Positions 42,529 through 52,835 of a stretch of 64,000 bases of DNA are shown one piece after another (the stretch's first letter is position 1; each line of letters opens with the position of its first letter). The translations under genes and the position numbers were made by a program. The notes beneath the pieces are model-generated. The model was not told the DNA's origin and did no database searches. It saw only the letters and a list, made by a program, of their open reading frames with translations. The stretch covers positions 1,364,001-1,428,000 of the forward strand of contig OZ037875.1 in the NCBI GenBank assembly GCA_964035575.1, in the 5' to 3' direction. This DNA comes from Rhynchopus sp. YZ270_cl-10 (lineage: Eukaryota > Euglenozoa > Diplonemea > Diplonemida > Diplonemidae).

Positions 42529-42998
42529 CCCTTTCAATCTCAGCGTCAGGCGTTCTGTGTCCGTCGGCCTTGCACCCCGTCGCCCATCAATGTTGCTTCA
42601 CAAGACCGCACTGAACACAAGAGTTTGGTAGTATCTTACATAAAGGTCTCCTTGATTGCGGTACCTACCTACCTATCAGGAGTTCATCAGGGGTTAAAAA
42701 AAACCCCATTTTTATTTTATTATTACCGAAGACAGCACTTCCGTGTGTGTCTTTTCGTGTTTCGAGAAAACGAAGAATTCGTTTGGGAAGGGGGACCACT
42801 CCCCATAGAAAAGCCCCTTTTTTTTGGCCTTGTTTTCTAAGCTGTGTTCTTAAGTTGATTCATAATGGAATTGGGCGGAGGGAAAATATCTTTGTGCAAG
42901 CTTTTCAAAAATCCTCCCCTTCTTGCTCACCTGGGACAACTTCTACCCAAAAAAAACTAAAAGAATTTTACACAAGTTAGAAAGAAAAAAAATAGAAA
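42529..42998. other. Intergenic spacer
   Basis: I see no gene, repeat or structured element here. Confidence 0.5.
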
Positions 42999-44543
42999 AT
43001 GTGGCTGATCGCTGTGTTGTGCGTGCTTGCCGATGCCTCGGTGTTCACAGACAACCAGATCACCTTTTCAACAGATTTTGAGGACCTCTTTGTGTCGCGG
43101 TACATCTTCCCCGAGAAGAAGGTCGGGACGTACATCGACATTGGTGCGAACCATGCGATCTTCCACTCGAACACGAAGCTCTTTCACTGGAAGGGATGGA
43201 ACGGTGTTGTCGTGGACCCTACCCTCGCACACTACAGCACACATGCCACGGACAGAGTGGGGGACATCCGTCTGCACGTTGCGTCGTCGACACTGACTGG
43301 GGCCAAGATCACTTTGTTTGATGCGGGGCAGCTGGCCTCTGTGGAAAAGGCTGCTGGGTCTAAAGCTGTGGAAGATGTATGTCCCCTTCTTCCCTCCCCA
43401 CCCACCTACCCACTACCCACTACCCACTACCCACTACCCACTACCCACTACCCACTACCCACTACCCACTACCCACTACCCACTACCCACTACCCACTAC
43501 CCACTACCCACTACCCACTACCCACTACCTCGCAGGTCTACACCGCAAACCTGTCGACGATCTGCGCACTTCTGAACAACAAAGTCGACCTTTTCAGTCT
43601 CGACGTGGAACGGCATGAGCTCTCAGTCCTCAGTGGCAACGACTTTAACGTCTGCGCGCCCACTGTGATCATCATTGAGCTGTCGGAGAGGAAGGCAGAG
43701 ATCGCCGCACTGCTGGCAGGTGCGAACTACGTGAACATCATGAAGGAGGGCAAGCACGGCAACAGCGTGTACATCCAGCGCGACTTCCTCGCGGCGAACC
43801 CTTTGCCCGAGAGCATCTCACACGGCATCCCCACGGAGGAGGGCAAGCACCTGCCGAATGGTGTTGTCACTATGGTCGAGGTACTGCGCGCCGCAGTCAA
43901 CCTCGGGCTTGTCAGGGAGTTCAACGACGAGAAGCAGGACAAGGACCTGAAGGGCTGCTGGTGGGACCACCACAAGCTGCCCAACCACCAGAAGCACCTT
44001 AAACCGCACTGCTTTACCTCCCTCTTCGGTGCACGCTACCTGCGCCCCGGGGACAAGGTGCATTACACATGCTTCTCGAAGGTGCGCAACATCTACTTTG
44101 GGTTTGGCGACAACGAGAACTGCGAGATCCTGATGCACAACTGCATTGGTGTGCCTATGGGCGACAAGGTCGAGATCCTCAAGGTGCACGGGTGGGACTC
44201 CACTGTCTACCGCTTTGGGGACAGCGGCTCCATCACGCTCTTCAACTACACGAACCAGAAGACCGTTATGCGTTATGTGTCAGACCAGATCGGGATGACC
44301 GGGTCCGTGCAGGTGCAGGCTGTGCAGTCTGCACAGACAGTGCAGTCGATGCAGTCTGGGCGTGCCTCAGACTCAGGCGACGTGCACCCATTCCTCTCGC
44401 AGGCACACCCCGACTTCTCAATGTCATTATGCATCTTCGTCTTCGGTATGGCCGTCGGACTCATGGTCGGCATGGTCGGCGCGAGGGCACGAACATTCTC
44501 TATGTGCTCAAACGACAAGAAAAAAAGCCCTCACTGCCACTGA
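42999..44543 (+). CDS. FkbM-like methyltransferase, membrane-anchored (2 exons)
   Basis: Exons 42999-43376 and 43536-44543, phase 0, 461 residues after splicing. An N-terminal hydrophobic segment (1-14) is a signal peptide or anchor. The S-adenosylmethionine fold shows G-T-Y-I-D-I-G-A-N near residue 45, V-V-V-D-P near 72, and the family's D-V-E-x-x-E motif soon after the intron. FkbM-type enzymes O-methylate sugars or polyketides. A ~200-residue C-terminal region of unknown fold follows, ending in a transmembrane helix (C-I-F-V-F-G-M-A-V-G-L-M-V-G-M-V-G) and a short cytoplasmic tail. Probably acts on glycans in the secretory pathway. The intron is almost wholly a 7-bp satellite and could be read through without a stop. 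Confidence 0.75.
   Translation: MWLIAVLCVLADASVFTDNQITFSTDFEDLFVSRYIFPEKKVGTYIDIGANHAIFHSNTKLFHWKGWNGVVVDPTLAHYSTHATDRVGDIRLHVASSTLTGAKITLFDAGQLASVEKAAGSKAVEDVCPLLPSPPTYPLPTTHYPLPTTHYPLPTTHYPLPTTHYPLPTTHYPLPTTSQVYTANLSTICALLNNKVDLFSLDVERHELSVLSGNDFNVCAPTVIIIELSERKAEIAALLAGANYVNIMKEGKHGNSVYIQRDFLAANPLPESISHGIPTEEGKHLPNGVVTMVEVLRAAVNLGLVREFNDEKQDKDLKGCWWDHHKLPNHQKHLKPHCFTSLFGARYLRPGDKVHYTCFSKVRNIYFGFGDNENCEILMHNCIGVPMGDKVEILKVHGWDSTVYRFGDSGSITLFNYTNQKTVMRYVSDQIGMTGSVQVQAVQSAQTVQSMQSGRASDSGDVHPFLSQAHPDFSMSLCIFVFGMAVGLMVGMVGARARTFSMCSNDKKKSPHCH
43377..43535 (+). repeat. Intron made of a CCCACTA 7-bp satellite (~18 copies)
   Basis: Starts GTATGTCCCC, ends CTCGCAG, 159 bp long (53 x 3), no stop in the host frame. 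Read through, it would encode (P-T-T-H-Y-P-L)n inside the methyltransferase fold. Confidence 0.8.
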
Positions 44544-45941
44544 GAGGGAGAAGGGGGGTCAGGGTAACGGTAGAGTCATGTTAGTGTTTTTGTCCCCCCC
44601 CTCTTCCCCAAGTTCCGTTAGTAAGCCTGTGTGATATGGTCATTTTTTTATAAATAAAACGGCAAAAGAATTACGAACCTTTTGTGTAGGAAAGCATAAT
44701 GCCCTCTCCCTCTCCCGTACCCAGAAGTAGCTGGTACACAAATACGAAAGGTTTTAGAGTTGAGCGTCCACCTTCGTGCGCAGGGACAGCTCGCATTTGG
44801 GTACGCAGTTGTTTCTTGTGTGATGACCTTGCCAAGGATTCTTCAGCCGAGCGGCAGGAGGGTAAAAGGAAAAAGAACGGGGGCGTTAGATTCGCCCGGT
44901 ACCGATGTGAAATAGTTACAAGCATTGAGCCGTAAAACAAAAATTAGGTTTGGGCCTTCAAAAAAAGGGCATTTTGCCAACGGTTTTTTGACGCTACAAA
45001 AGAGAGGGAAAAAAAAAAAAAACGTGGAAGGGGTGAAATTCCCCTGTCCACTTTTTGTCATTGTTTGTAGTTTCAACTACTCTTTCTTGCGTCCAGTTGT
45101 GTACGATGAGGCGTTTGCACTTTCAACCTCTTCTTTTTAGATATCCTAAATCATTTTTTGCATTCTTTTTCCTGTGGTCATATATAAGCAAAAAAGTGCT
45201 TCAGTTCATAGTTGCCATTTTTTTTTTTTTGCACGGTTAAGGTACCAAAGCAATAGGTCAGTGTCCTTGTATGTGTTGTCCAACTTCGGAACGTCCATTT
45301 CGTGACAAAGCATGAGAGGGTCTGCGATCATCTGTCCAACCATTTCTCTAATGCAAAGCTCTGGGTTCAGTCGACACAAACATGCGTCCGTGGAGGCCAT
45401 GGTGTTCGGCCGGGTTTATTTTTTGGAAGATCTGTGGTGCGTGTGTGGGATCCACGCAACCTTGCTAACAGTGTATATTTTTTTTAAAAATAAATTTTAA
45501 CTCTCTCCTGGTGTTCCGTATGGTGTCATAAAAGATGAATGTTTTGTGGTTGCTGACGCGGTTTTGCGTCCTGTGACACTGTGTGATGGGCAGTTCTGCA
45601 AAAGGGTTGTGCAACCAACCCAACAATGTGGTAGGTGTCGTTCTCCTTCGTTCCACATTCTCAGCCGGCATCCCCCTATTCTATTTAAAACCCCTCCCAT
45701 AACCGCCATAATCGAAAACAAAAAAATCGACGGAAACTCAACCCATTTTTCTCAAAGTCACTACCCAAAATGAAACAGAAAACGAAGCTTATTTCTGCTC
45801 CTCTCCCGAGGAAATGCTTCGCCTCTCCTCACACAAAACTAAAGGCCTTTTTTAAACACTTCTTTCGGAACACCCCACTTCGCATCGCATCATGTCCTGT
45901 GCAAGCTAGGCCGATCTGCCACGTGCTGCAGCCACTTCACA
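44544..45941. other. Intergenic spacer
   Basis: No gene supported in 1.4 kb. A tandem pair of diverged R1-like elements lies at 45239-45350. The region before the next gene is A-rich. Confidence 0.55.
45239..45350 (+). repeat. R1-like elements, diverged tandem pair
   Basis: Copy one reads AAGGTACCAAAGCAATAGG; copy two (about 45301) reads CGTGACAAAGCATGAGAGGG and keeps TCATCTG and TTTCTCT. Both are weak alone; the tandem layout mirrors 2997-3103. Confidence 0.4.
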
Positions 45942-48900
45942 ATGGCGACGTATTTGATGAGTACACGAGACATGAACATCGACCTGCCTCCGCCAGCGTT
46001 GATGAAGTTCTCGCAGGACCAGCCGTCGCTAACCATGACGCCGAAGCTCGTGCCGCGGTTCCTTGTGGTGGACAACAACAAGATGCAGGCGTATGCTGCA
46101 AAGGTCGTGTTCGAGCGGCGTGGCATGTGTGTGAGTCTGTGCTTTGACGGGCAGCAGGCTGTGGACGTGCTGGACAAGGAGGCATTTGACGCTGTGTTCA
46201 TGGACATCGAGTTGCCAGTCATGAGCGGCATCGAGGTGTGTGCACGCATACGCGCTGCTGAGGCACGCGCCAAGACCGGGCACCGCAAGATGCTGATCTT
46301 CGGCACCGTGAGCTCCGTCCTCAACACACCCGACTGCGTCGCCTTCTGCAGGGACAGCGGCATGGACCGCTACGTCATGAAGCCGCTCGTGATGCATGTC
46401 CCAATGTTCCTCTCCATGTTCAGCACAGGCGGGTCCAGTATCGAGAAGTTCCGCTACACAACACTCAACAAACGCTGGGTCTCACGCTACGAGGAGCTGC
46501 ACGCACTGCTCAGCAACAACACGTCACTGGGCGCACCTGAGTTCGCTCACTTCGTGAACGATGAGGCGAGTCGCAGGCAGCTTGAGATGATCGCTTCCTA
46601 CGGGGAGGAGGGCACGGAGCGTGCGGAGTTGCTGAAGTTCTACACACGCGAGAAGGCAGAGGACCTGACGTGCCTGCGCTACAAGAACGACGTCCTGCAG
46701 CGCGAGATCTGGGATGAGCAGGAAAAGAGCAAAGGTGCAAAGCGCAACCTCCTTGGCGCCAAGATGATGAAGAGCGTCATACGCCCTGCAGAGGCTACCA
46801 GCGAGGAGGTCCCCGACAAGCAGAAGATGGACGACCTGGCTGCACGTTGCGAGGAGCTGGCTGCAGACCTGCAGCAGACACGAGCAGACCTGAAGGGTGT
46901 GATCGAGGCAGGCAAGGCGGAGAACAAGAGACGTGCACGACTGCACAAAGCGAAGTGCGACACACTCATCTCGCACCTCATGACGCAGGAGCACGAAATC
47001 ATGCTGCAGGAGGAGAGCCGCTCGATGTGCAACAAAGACAACTACCGCGACAACTTCCACAAGGCGCAGCTCAAGGTCGTCAGCTACCACAACCCCTCGC
47101 AGACCAACACCGACATCATCGTGAAGCCCAGCGAGTCGCACCACCCGCTCTTCACCTTTGCGTTCTCGTACTTCCGCCACGAGCTGACTGCCATGCGTAC
47201 GCTCATCGACGGCCTTGCCGCACGCCGTCTCACGCAAGAGAAGCGTGGCCTCGACGCCTTCTTCTCTGCAGTCATCAAGTTGCGCAGCAGCTTCCCCGAG
47301 GACGTGCTGGCGCTCATTGTGCAGGAGGTGAAGCAGTGCCAGAGTGCGGAGGACGTGAAGAACCAGCCGTACCTAGACAAGGCCGCAGAGGAGATGGAGA
47401 CAGTTGTGTTTAAGTTCCTCGAGCGTGAGAACGACCTGTGGACGCGGCAGGCCCTAGGCGACCTTGCTGTCATCACACGCTCGCATGACAACTTCCCTGT
47501 GAGCGAAGCGACGCAGACATCTGCCGCAGCACGCGACAGCACCTTTGCGACGCAGCAGCATGAGCCCGAAGAGCCCTTCCAGGTCACCATCCTGCGCGAG
47601 ACTGTCGACGACCTGCGCACGAAGATCGCCTCCCTGGAGCGTGGTGCCAAGGCTGCAAGCAGTGCGCTCGTCACCTCTGTGTCGCCTCTCGTGGAAGAGG
47701 TGTCTGCGCTGTCGAGCGCAGTGCTGATCCCCTCCCTCGAGGTCGAGCACGCACGGGCAGGTGACGCGGGTGCTGTGCTCGAACGCTGCGAAGCTGTCAT
47801 GAAGGCACTGCTCTTTAGCCTCAAGCACAGCCTCACCGACACTGCAGAGGCACGTACCAAGGTCGACCGCCTCACACACGAGCTTGCAGAGGCACAGGAG
47901 GCAGCGCTGCGTGCCGCCACACGCACACCGTCGTCAGTGTCAAGCACACCCACAACGGAGACGCCCACAGACGAGGCAGCAGAGTCACGCTCGCTCCCCC
48001 CTTTGGGGAGCTCCATGAACACCCAGGACAGCAAAGAACGCTCCGAAGCGAAGGGTGGCAAAAAGGCGCGCCCACAAAAAGAAGAAAGCGGGCGGGGTCC
48101 GGAGGCCAAAGAGACAAAGGAACGGGACGACCCTAACAAGGCACGTGCCCGCACCAAGCCGCCGAAGCCACAGCGCGACAGGCGAGTCTCGCAGAAGCCT
48201 GATAGGGCAGTGAGGGACGCAGACGGGAGGGTGACACCTGAGACAGAGTCGCCTTTGGACGCAACAGTACCGGGCACAACAACGGAACCGGGTGCAACAA
48301 CAGCAGCAGCACCGAACACTACAACAACAACAAAAACGACACAGCCCAAGGTGAAGATGACCACTAAAGCACGTAGACAGAGTATACCTACCGAAAAGGA
48401 AGGCGCGGTGCCGATCACCACCACCACCACCAGCAACAGCAACAGCCACAGTACCAACAGTACTCCCAACACCACCAGTACCACCAACAGCAGAACGAAC
48501 AGCAGCACCCCCGCACAGCTGCCGGCAGAGAGCACCCATAGCGCAGCACAGCCAACACCACTCCCACCCGCTCGTGAGACAACAGCCCAGGTGGCCCCAA
48601 GCAGTGTGGCTGGCGCATCAGCACCACCCTTGCACCCAACGCCCGCACCCAACTCCAGCACCCCTGTGCAGGGTAAGGCAGACATCGCGGTGGAGAAGGA
48701 CAGCAACAGTGCGGATGTGCTCATCGCAGAGAGCCTCACGGGCACCAACCCTTTACAGGGGGACCTGCCCAGGGCGGAGGCCCAGGAGATGCGCCAGGAG
48801 AGCAACGTCGACACCAGCACTGCCGCCGTGCCGAACAAAGAGCGCAAGAAGTCGCGCTTTGTCCCTAAGATGCAGCCGTTGAAGCGAACCTCCTCGCTCG

Positions 48901-49406
48901 ACGAGGAGAACGTGCCGTGGGGAGGTGTGCGAAGCACGCCTGTGAAGCGGGTGCTTGCAGCGAACAATGCGTTGCTCGACTTCGGTGTGGGGGAGGAGAA
49001 GAAGGAGAAGGAGGTGCGTGCGACACTGACGACGGGGAAGGACATCAAGGCGTTCTTCAGGAAGCATGCGAAGGCTATGGAGGGGCAATTGGAGGTGGCG
49101 GGGGCGGGGCGCAAGGAGGAGCCTGCAGGCGTTATCACGTCGAGCAAGGTTGCGCCGCAGATGCAGGGTGCGCTGTGCATGACGGGCGAGGCCAAGCTTG
49201 ACGCGGGCACACCCACCACACCCGTCGCAGTGCAGCGTGCCAGCTGGGAAGGTGCCTTCAAAGACGCCCAAGGACACCGTCCCTCCCAGCATGAAGGCAT
49301 CGGCAGCCTCGTAGGTGGTGGTGTCACACCCACACGTGCCAAAGAGCTGCAGAACATCCAAGGCTACCTCTATCCAAAGCCGCCAAGCTCCGGGAAGCAA
49401 AAGTGA
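45942..49406 (+). CDS. Receiver-domain coiled-coil protein (1,154 aa)
   Basis: Residues about 38-155 are a response-regulator receiver domain: F-L-V-V-D44, M-D88-I-E-L-P-V-M-S-G with Asp88 as the phosphoacceptor, and Y-V-M-K147-P with the conserved Lys. One of the usual acidic pair near residue 44 is Asn. A helical, coiled-coil-prone region (about 200-680) follows, with long E/K/Q/A heptad-like stretches, then a disordered Thr/Pro/Ser-rich tail with poly-Thr and Ser/Asn runs. No DNA-binding output domain or histidine kinase is attached. It may be a phosphorelay-controlled scaffold. Single exon; ATG 45942 is the first Met of the frame and is followed 20 residues later by the receiver fold. Confidence 0.75.
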   Translation: MATYLMSTRDMNIDLPPPALMKFSQDQPSLTMTPKLVPRFLVVDNNKMQAYAAKVVFERRGMCVSLCFDGQQAVDVLDKEAFDAVFMDIELPVMSGIEVCARIRAAEARAKTGHRKMLIFGTVSSVLNTPDCVAFCRDSGMDRYVMKPLVMHVPMFLSMFSTGGSSIEKFRYTTLNKRWVSRYEELHALLSNNTSLGAPEFAHFVNDEASRRQLEMIASYGEEGTERAELLKFYTREKAEDLTCLRYKNDVLQREIWDEQEKSKGAKRNLLGAKMMKSVIRPAEATSEEVPDKQKMDDLAARCEELAADLQQTRADLKGVIEAGKAENKRRARLHKAKCDTLISHLMTQEHEIMLQEESRSMCNKDNYRDNFHKAQLKVVSYHNPSQTNTDIIVKPSESHHPLFTFAFSYFRHELTAMRTLIDGLAARRLTQEKRGLDAFFSAVIKLRSSFPEDVLALIVQEVKQCQSAEDVKNQPYLDKAAEEMETVVFKFLERENDLWTRQALGDLAVITRSHDNFPVSEATQTSAAARDSTFATQQHEPEEPFQVTILRETVDDLRTKIASLERGAKAASSALVTSVSPLVEEVSALSSAVLIPSLEVEHARAGDAGAVLERCEAVMKALLFSLKHSLTDTAEARTKVDRLTHELAEAQEAALRAATRTPSSVSSTPTTETPTDEAAESRSLPPLGSSMNTQDSKERSEAKGGKKARPQKEESGRGPEAKETKERDDPNKARARTKPPKPQRDRRVSQKPDRAVRDADGRVTPETESPLDATVPGTTTEPGATTAAAPNTTTTTKTTQPKVKMTTKARRQSIPTEKEGAVPITTTTTSNSNSHSTNSTPNTTSTTNSRTNSSTPAQLPAESTHSAAQPTPLPPARETTAQVAPSSVAGASAPPLHPTPAPNSSTPVQGKADIAVEKDSNSADVLIAESLTGTNPLQGDLPRAEAQEMRQESNVDTSTAAVPNKERKKSRFVPKMQPLKRTSSLDEENVPWGGVRSTPVKRVLAANNALLDFGVGEEKKEKEVRATLTTGKDIKAFFRKHAKAMEGQLEVAGAGRKEEPAGVITSSKVAPQMQGALCMTGEAKLDAGTPTTPVAVQRASWEGAFKDAQGHRPSQHEGIGSLVGGGVTPTRAKELQNIQGYLYPKPPSSGKQK

Positions 49407-49565
49407 CCCCTGCCCCCCAGTGTATTTTTTGACAAAAATACCCAAAGAAAGAAGAAAAAAAAGCCAGGGGGGGAAATTTGTGTACCTCAATTACAGAATT
49501 TTGGTTGTGTCTCTTTGGCTTAGCGTAGTGGTTTCGACTTTTACGCAGAAGGGATAAGGGGGAAA

Positions 49566-50381
49566 ATGGAGGGGGTGTGTAATGATGCGATTCGTGCGGA
49601 CGACCCAGCGTGTCTTGAGGATGCGATTGCACGGAGTTGTTTTGGTGTGGACGACACCTTTGGGGGCAAGAATACTGTACTGCATCGTGCGTCGGCTGAA
49701 GGTGCACAGGGGTGTGTGGACATGCTGCTTGCGAGGAGTGCTGACGTCACGAGGAGGACGCGGATCGGTTCCACTCCCCTGCACCTGGCAGCGCATAAGG
49801 GGCATGACGGTTGTGTGCGCAGTCTCCTTGCGTACGGGGCAGACCCGCAGCCGAACTGTAACGGCCTGGGCAGCAAGACACCACTGCACCTCGCAGCAAA
49901 AGGCAACCACTGCAAGACTGCTGCGCTGCTCTTGAGGAGCGGTGCCCTGGATACCATGGATCCCCGTGGGGCTACTGCCTTGAAGATGGCAGCGGAGCAA
50001 GGATACACAGACATGGTTGCGCTCCTGCTCTCGCACGGTGCAGACGGGAGTGACGGCGAAGCGCTGAAGGCAGCTGTGTCCGGCACACCAGACGGCAGCC
50101 CCTGCGTTGCGCTCCTTGTGCAGACTTCTTTCGAGCGTGGCGGGCCCATCGCACGGCAGATGTTCTCCTCCTGCATCCTCAAGAACAGACCAGGCCACTT
50201 CCGCACCCTGCTGCTGGCAGGCTGCTACCCAGAATGGGACCTCAGCAATGCAAACGATCTCCGCGATATGCACGTCTTTAAGCAGCTTGAAAAGGAAGTG
50301 TTTGGTTCGAGTCAGAGTGGTGGCAGGGCGTGTCCACAAACCTTGCAATATAGGGGTAGCTCACCCTCGTGTGCAATGTAG
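49566..50381 (+). CDS. Ankyrin-repeat protein
   Basis: 271 residues, single exon. Four to five ankyrin repeats span about residues 36-165, seen as T-V-L-H-R-A-S-A-E-G, T-P-L-H-L-A-A-H-K-G, T-P-L-H-L-A-A-K-G and A-L-K-M-A-A-E-Q-G, each followed by L-L...G-A-D. The last ~90 residues have no clear domain. No signal peptide or membrane helix, so it is likely cytoplasmic and binds a protein partner I cannot name. Its start lies 160 bp after the preceding stop. Confidence 0.82.
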   Translation: MEGVCNDAIRADDPACLEDAIARSCFGVDDTFGGKNTVLHRASAEGAQGCVDMLLARSADVTRRTRIGSTPLHLAAHKGHDGCVRSLLAYGADPQPNCNGLGSKTPLHLAAKGNHCKTAALLLRSGALDTMDPRGATALKMAAEQGYTDMVALLLSHGADGSDGEALKAAVSGTPDGSPCVALLVQTSFERGGPIARQMFSSCILKNRPGHFRTLLLAGCYPEWDLSNANDLRDMHVFKQLEKEVFGSSQSGGRACPQTLQYRGSSPSCAM

Positions 50382-50426
50382 TCATTGATGCTTTTTGAAT
50401 GTTGACTTCTGTCTTTTTTTGCTTAC

Positions 50427-50470
50427 AAGGTGACGCAGGATCATCTGATGCATTTTCTTTATTTTTTTCG
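50427..50470 (+). repeat. R1-like element, diverged
   Basis: AAGGTGACGCAGGATCATC then TGATGCATTTTCTTT. Only the 5' AAGGTGAC, the TCATC word and the T-rich end are kept. 175 bp upstream of a gene start. Confidence 0.35.
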
Positions 50471-50644
50471 TGTCCAGCGCTTACAGCCTTCTCCCTCTAT
50501 TCTATTGTCTTGACGTACACGAGGGATCGCAGCCTTCACTGAAATGTATCCCACCTCCTATTTGGCCACACCGTGCTCACCTCACCCCCTTTGTTGCTAA
50601 ACTACTTTTCTTTCTAGATACTTGATTTACACAAGAACACAACG

Positions 50645-52835
50645 ATGTCGCGGTCGGCAGCCGCTGTCCTGGTTCTGATCACTGGTACTGTCGTGTCACT
50701 GCAACGGAATATGGCACCGAAGACAAGCAAAAGTATCAGCAGCAGTCCAGCAGAACTCACCCAAAGCGTCGAGCCGCGAACGGACCAGTCTGCACAAAGC
50801 GATCTACTGAACACAACGCTAAGTGAGCAGGTAATAAATGAACCTACGACACAAACCGAACAGCACCGAAGCGAACAACTCACAACAAGCCAGCTCCGAA
50901 GTGATGCCCCCACAAGAGAGTCGTCTCAAGCCCCGATGCCAACCAGGAAAAAGTCGCGTCTTGAGAAGCCAGACTTCAACGTGACAGCAACGCAGATCCT
51001 GTACGGCGAATACAAAGCGGTTGTGGACAAGGTGCGCGGCGAGTGCAGCGAGCGGGTACAAAGCCCCCCTGTTCGTGCTGAGCCGTACGTGACGTCGTTG
51101 CTGGATTCAGACATCTACCTCGACACCACAGGTGGGCGGGAGATGTACACAGGTCAGTGGGTCACGTTCTTCATTGTTGCCCGCACCAAGCAGGGAGTGC
51201 TCACGTGTGCGGACGGCGACTTCTTCGAGTCCACCGCGTGGAGCAGCAATAACCGCCCGCCAGTCCACCCCGAGACGGTCGGGCAGGGTGTGTACAGGTT
51301 CAAGTTCCGTCCCGTGCATCCAGGTGACTTCACTCTCTCCGTGAACCTCTTCTACTCCTCCTCCATAGGTGTGGCACGGTCGTGGCCGACAGAAGCAGAA
51401 ATGGACAGCCACTCGAGCATGAGGTGGCAAGACTCTTCGCGCGAACGTGCCAAAGAAATTGGTCACATCTTCAAACGCCTGCGCCAGAAGCGCGATTACG
51501 CGAAGCTTACGAGGTTCTGTGTGGACCCGCATGCCGAGTTCATACGCAGGACTGTGACGGTGACCGTGGCAGGGGAGGTCATCCTCCCTCGTGCGACTTG
51601 CACAGGCGACTGGAGGAAGGGGAGGGGCCTGGAGGGGTCTTGGCTGCGTGCGCCAATGCAGGGCTTCAGGGGCAACAGCTCGGATCAACGGCACTACTGC
51701 GCACCCGGCTACTGTGAAGGAGACATCCATTTCCTCAAGACCGACGGTTGGGTGTGGGTCCCAGACCACTGCTACCTACGCCTCTACAACAGAGAGTCTG
51801 CGTGGAAGTGCTTCTCGGGGAAGAAGTTTTTCTGGTTTGGCGACTCCACCTTGAAGCAGCCTGCAACGAACATCATCGAACACCTGCTTGGTGTTCCTGT
51901 CCTTCGCAGGTCGTACAACTGGATTAAGAAGTTCTGCCCAAGTGGGTACAAAATTACCAAGAAAAAGTACCTCAACAAAGTCAAGCGGGCAACAGAGTTG
52001 GGGTGCGTGGGGCCGTTTGAGCACCGTCAGTGGCATATCAACCGTGTGAACCCTCGCAACAGCAGCCAGTCCACAGAGCTTCAACTGCTTTGGGGCGGCG
52101 CACGTACCCAGTGGATGCCGCCAAAGGATAAGCCATCAGGCATCGAGCACCTCCTCCCCGACAGCAAGAGCCCTGTGAAGGAGGCCTTCCACAACCAGGT
52201 GCTGAAGGACCAGACCATCATCTTCCTGCATGAATACATCTGGGACGAGCTTGCACGCTTCGACTACGCGAAGTTTGAGCCCATCATTCTGCAGCTGATC
52301 AAGGACCTGCTGGAGAACACAACATCTCTCATCCACTGGGACACTGCACACCCTCAATGTGGGACAGACAGTTATGAAAAGCCGTTCAGCCTGTGCAAAG
52401 CCTTAATCGACAACAAGATGGAGACCGTTGGGTCCTACTACAACTCGATGCAGATGACAAAGGCTATTGAGGCCACTTTTGCAGACGAGCCTCGTGTTCA
52501 GGTGGCCAACCGGTATCTCATGGCACAGCCGTACACTATCGGGCACGACTATTGCCACCATGGACTACACTACGGGGCACACGAAGCCTTCTGCCATGCG
52601 TACCAGCCGATAAACCCAAAAGCTTGCTACCGAGATTGGCTAGTTGACAAGCTGGAAGGGCAGGTGTGGCTGAACAGGATATGCACCGACGCGCCTGCGT
52701 CGTTCACAGAAGACACGTCCATCGATATTAAGGTATGTTATTGTTTTACCCTTTTTGTTGATTCTGATTTCTTCACAGACTGGGGTGCTGAGTAGAGAAG
52801 AGTCTGCCGAAGGCGCTGTGTTCGATCTGTGGTGA
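50645..52835 (+). CDS. NXPE/PC-esterase-like secretory enzyme, paralogue B (2 exons)
   Basis: Exons 50645-52732 and 52779-52835, phase 0, intron 46 bp; 714 residues. A signal peptide or anchor (about 4-20) is followed by a Ser/Thr/Gln-rich stem (about 25-115), a filamin-like beta region (about 140-260) and an esterase domain with F-G-D-S401-T-L-K-Q and a late H-Y-G-A-H...C-H...R-D-W-L-V-D-K motif. It closely follows paralogue A (40634), e.g. D-G-W-V-W-V-P-D-H-C-Y-L-R-L-Y-N-R-E-S-A-W is shared. The last intron lies at the same place and phase in both. The longer stem is the main difference. Likely an O-acyl-modifying enzyme for surface glycans. Confidence 0.78.

Noticed and set aside
43377-43535. 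Coding repeat (P-T-T-H-Y-P-L)n in the FkbM-like protein
   Set aside because: Consensus donor and acceptor flank it and it would break the methyltransferase fold, so an intron is more likely.
47084-49357. Minus-strand open frame of 757 aa opposite the receiver-domain gene
   Set aside because: Low-complexity Ser/Val/Leu composition mirroring the sense strand; no motif, and the sense protein has a clear receiver fold.
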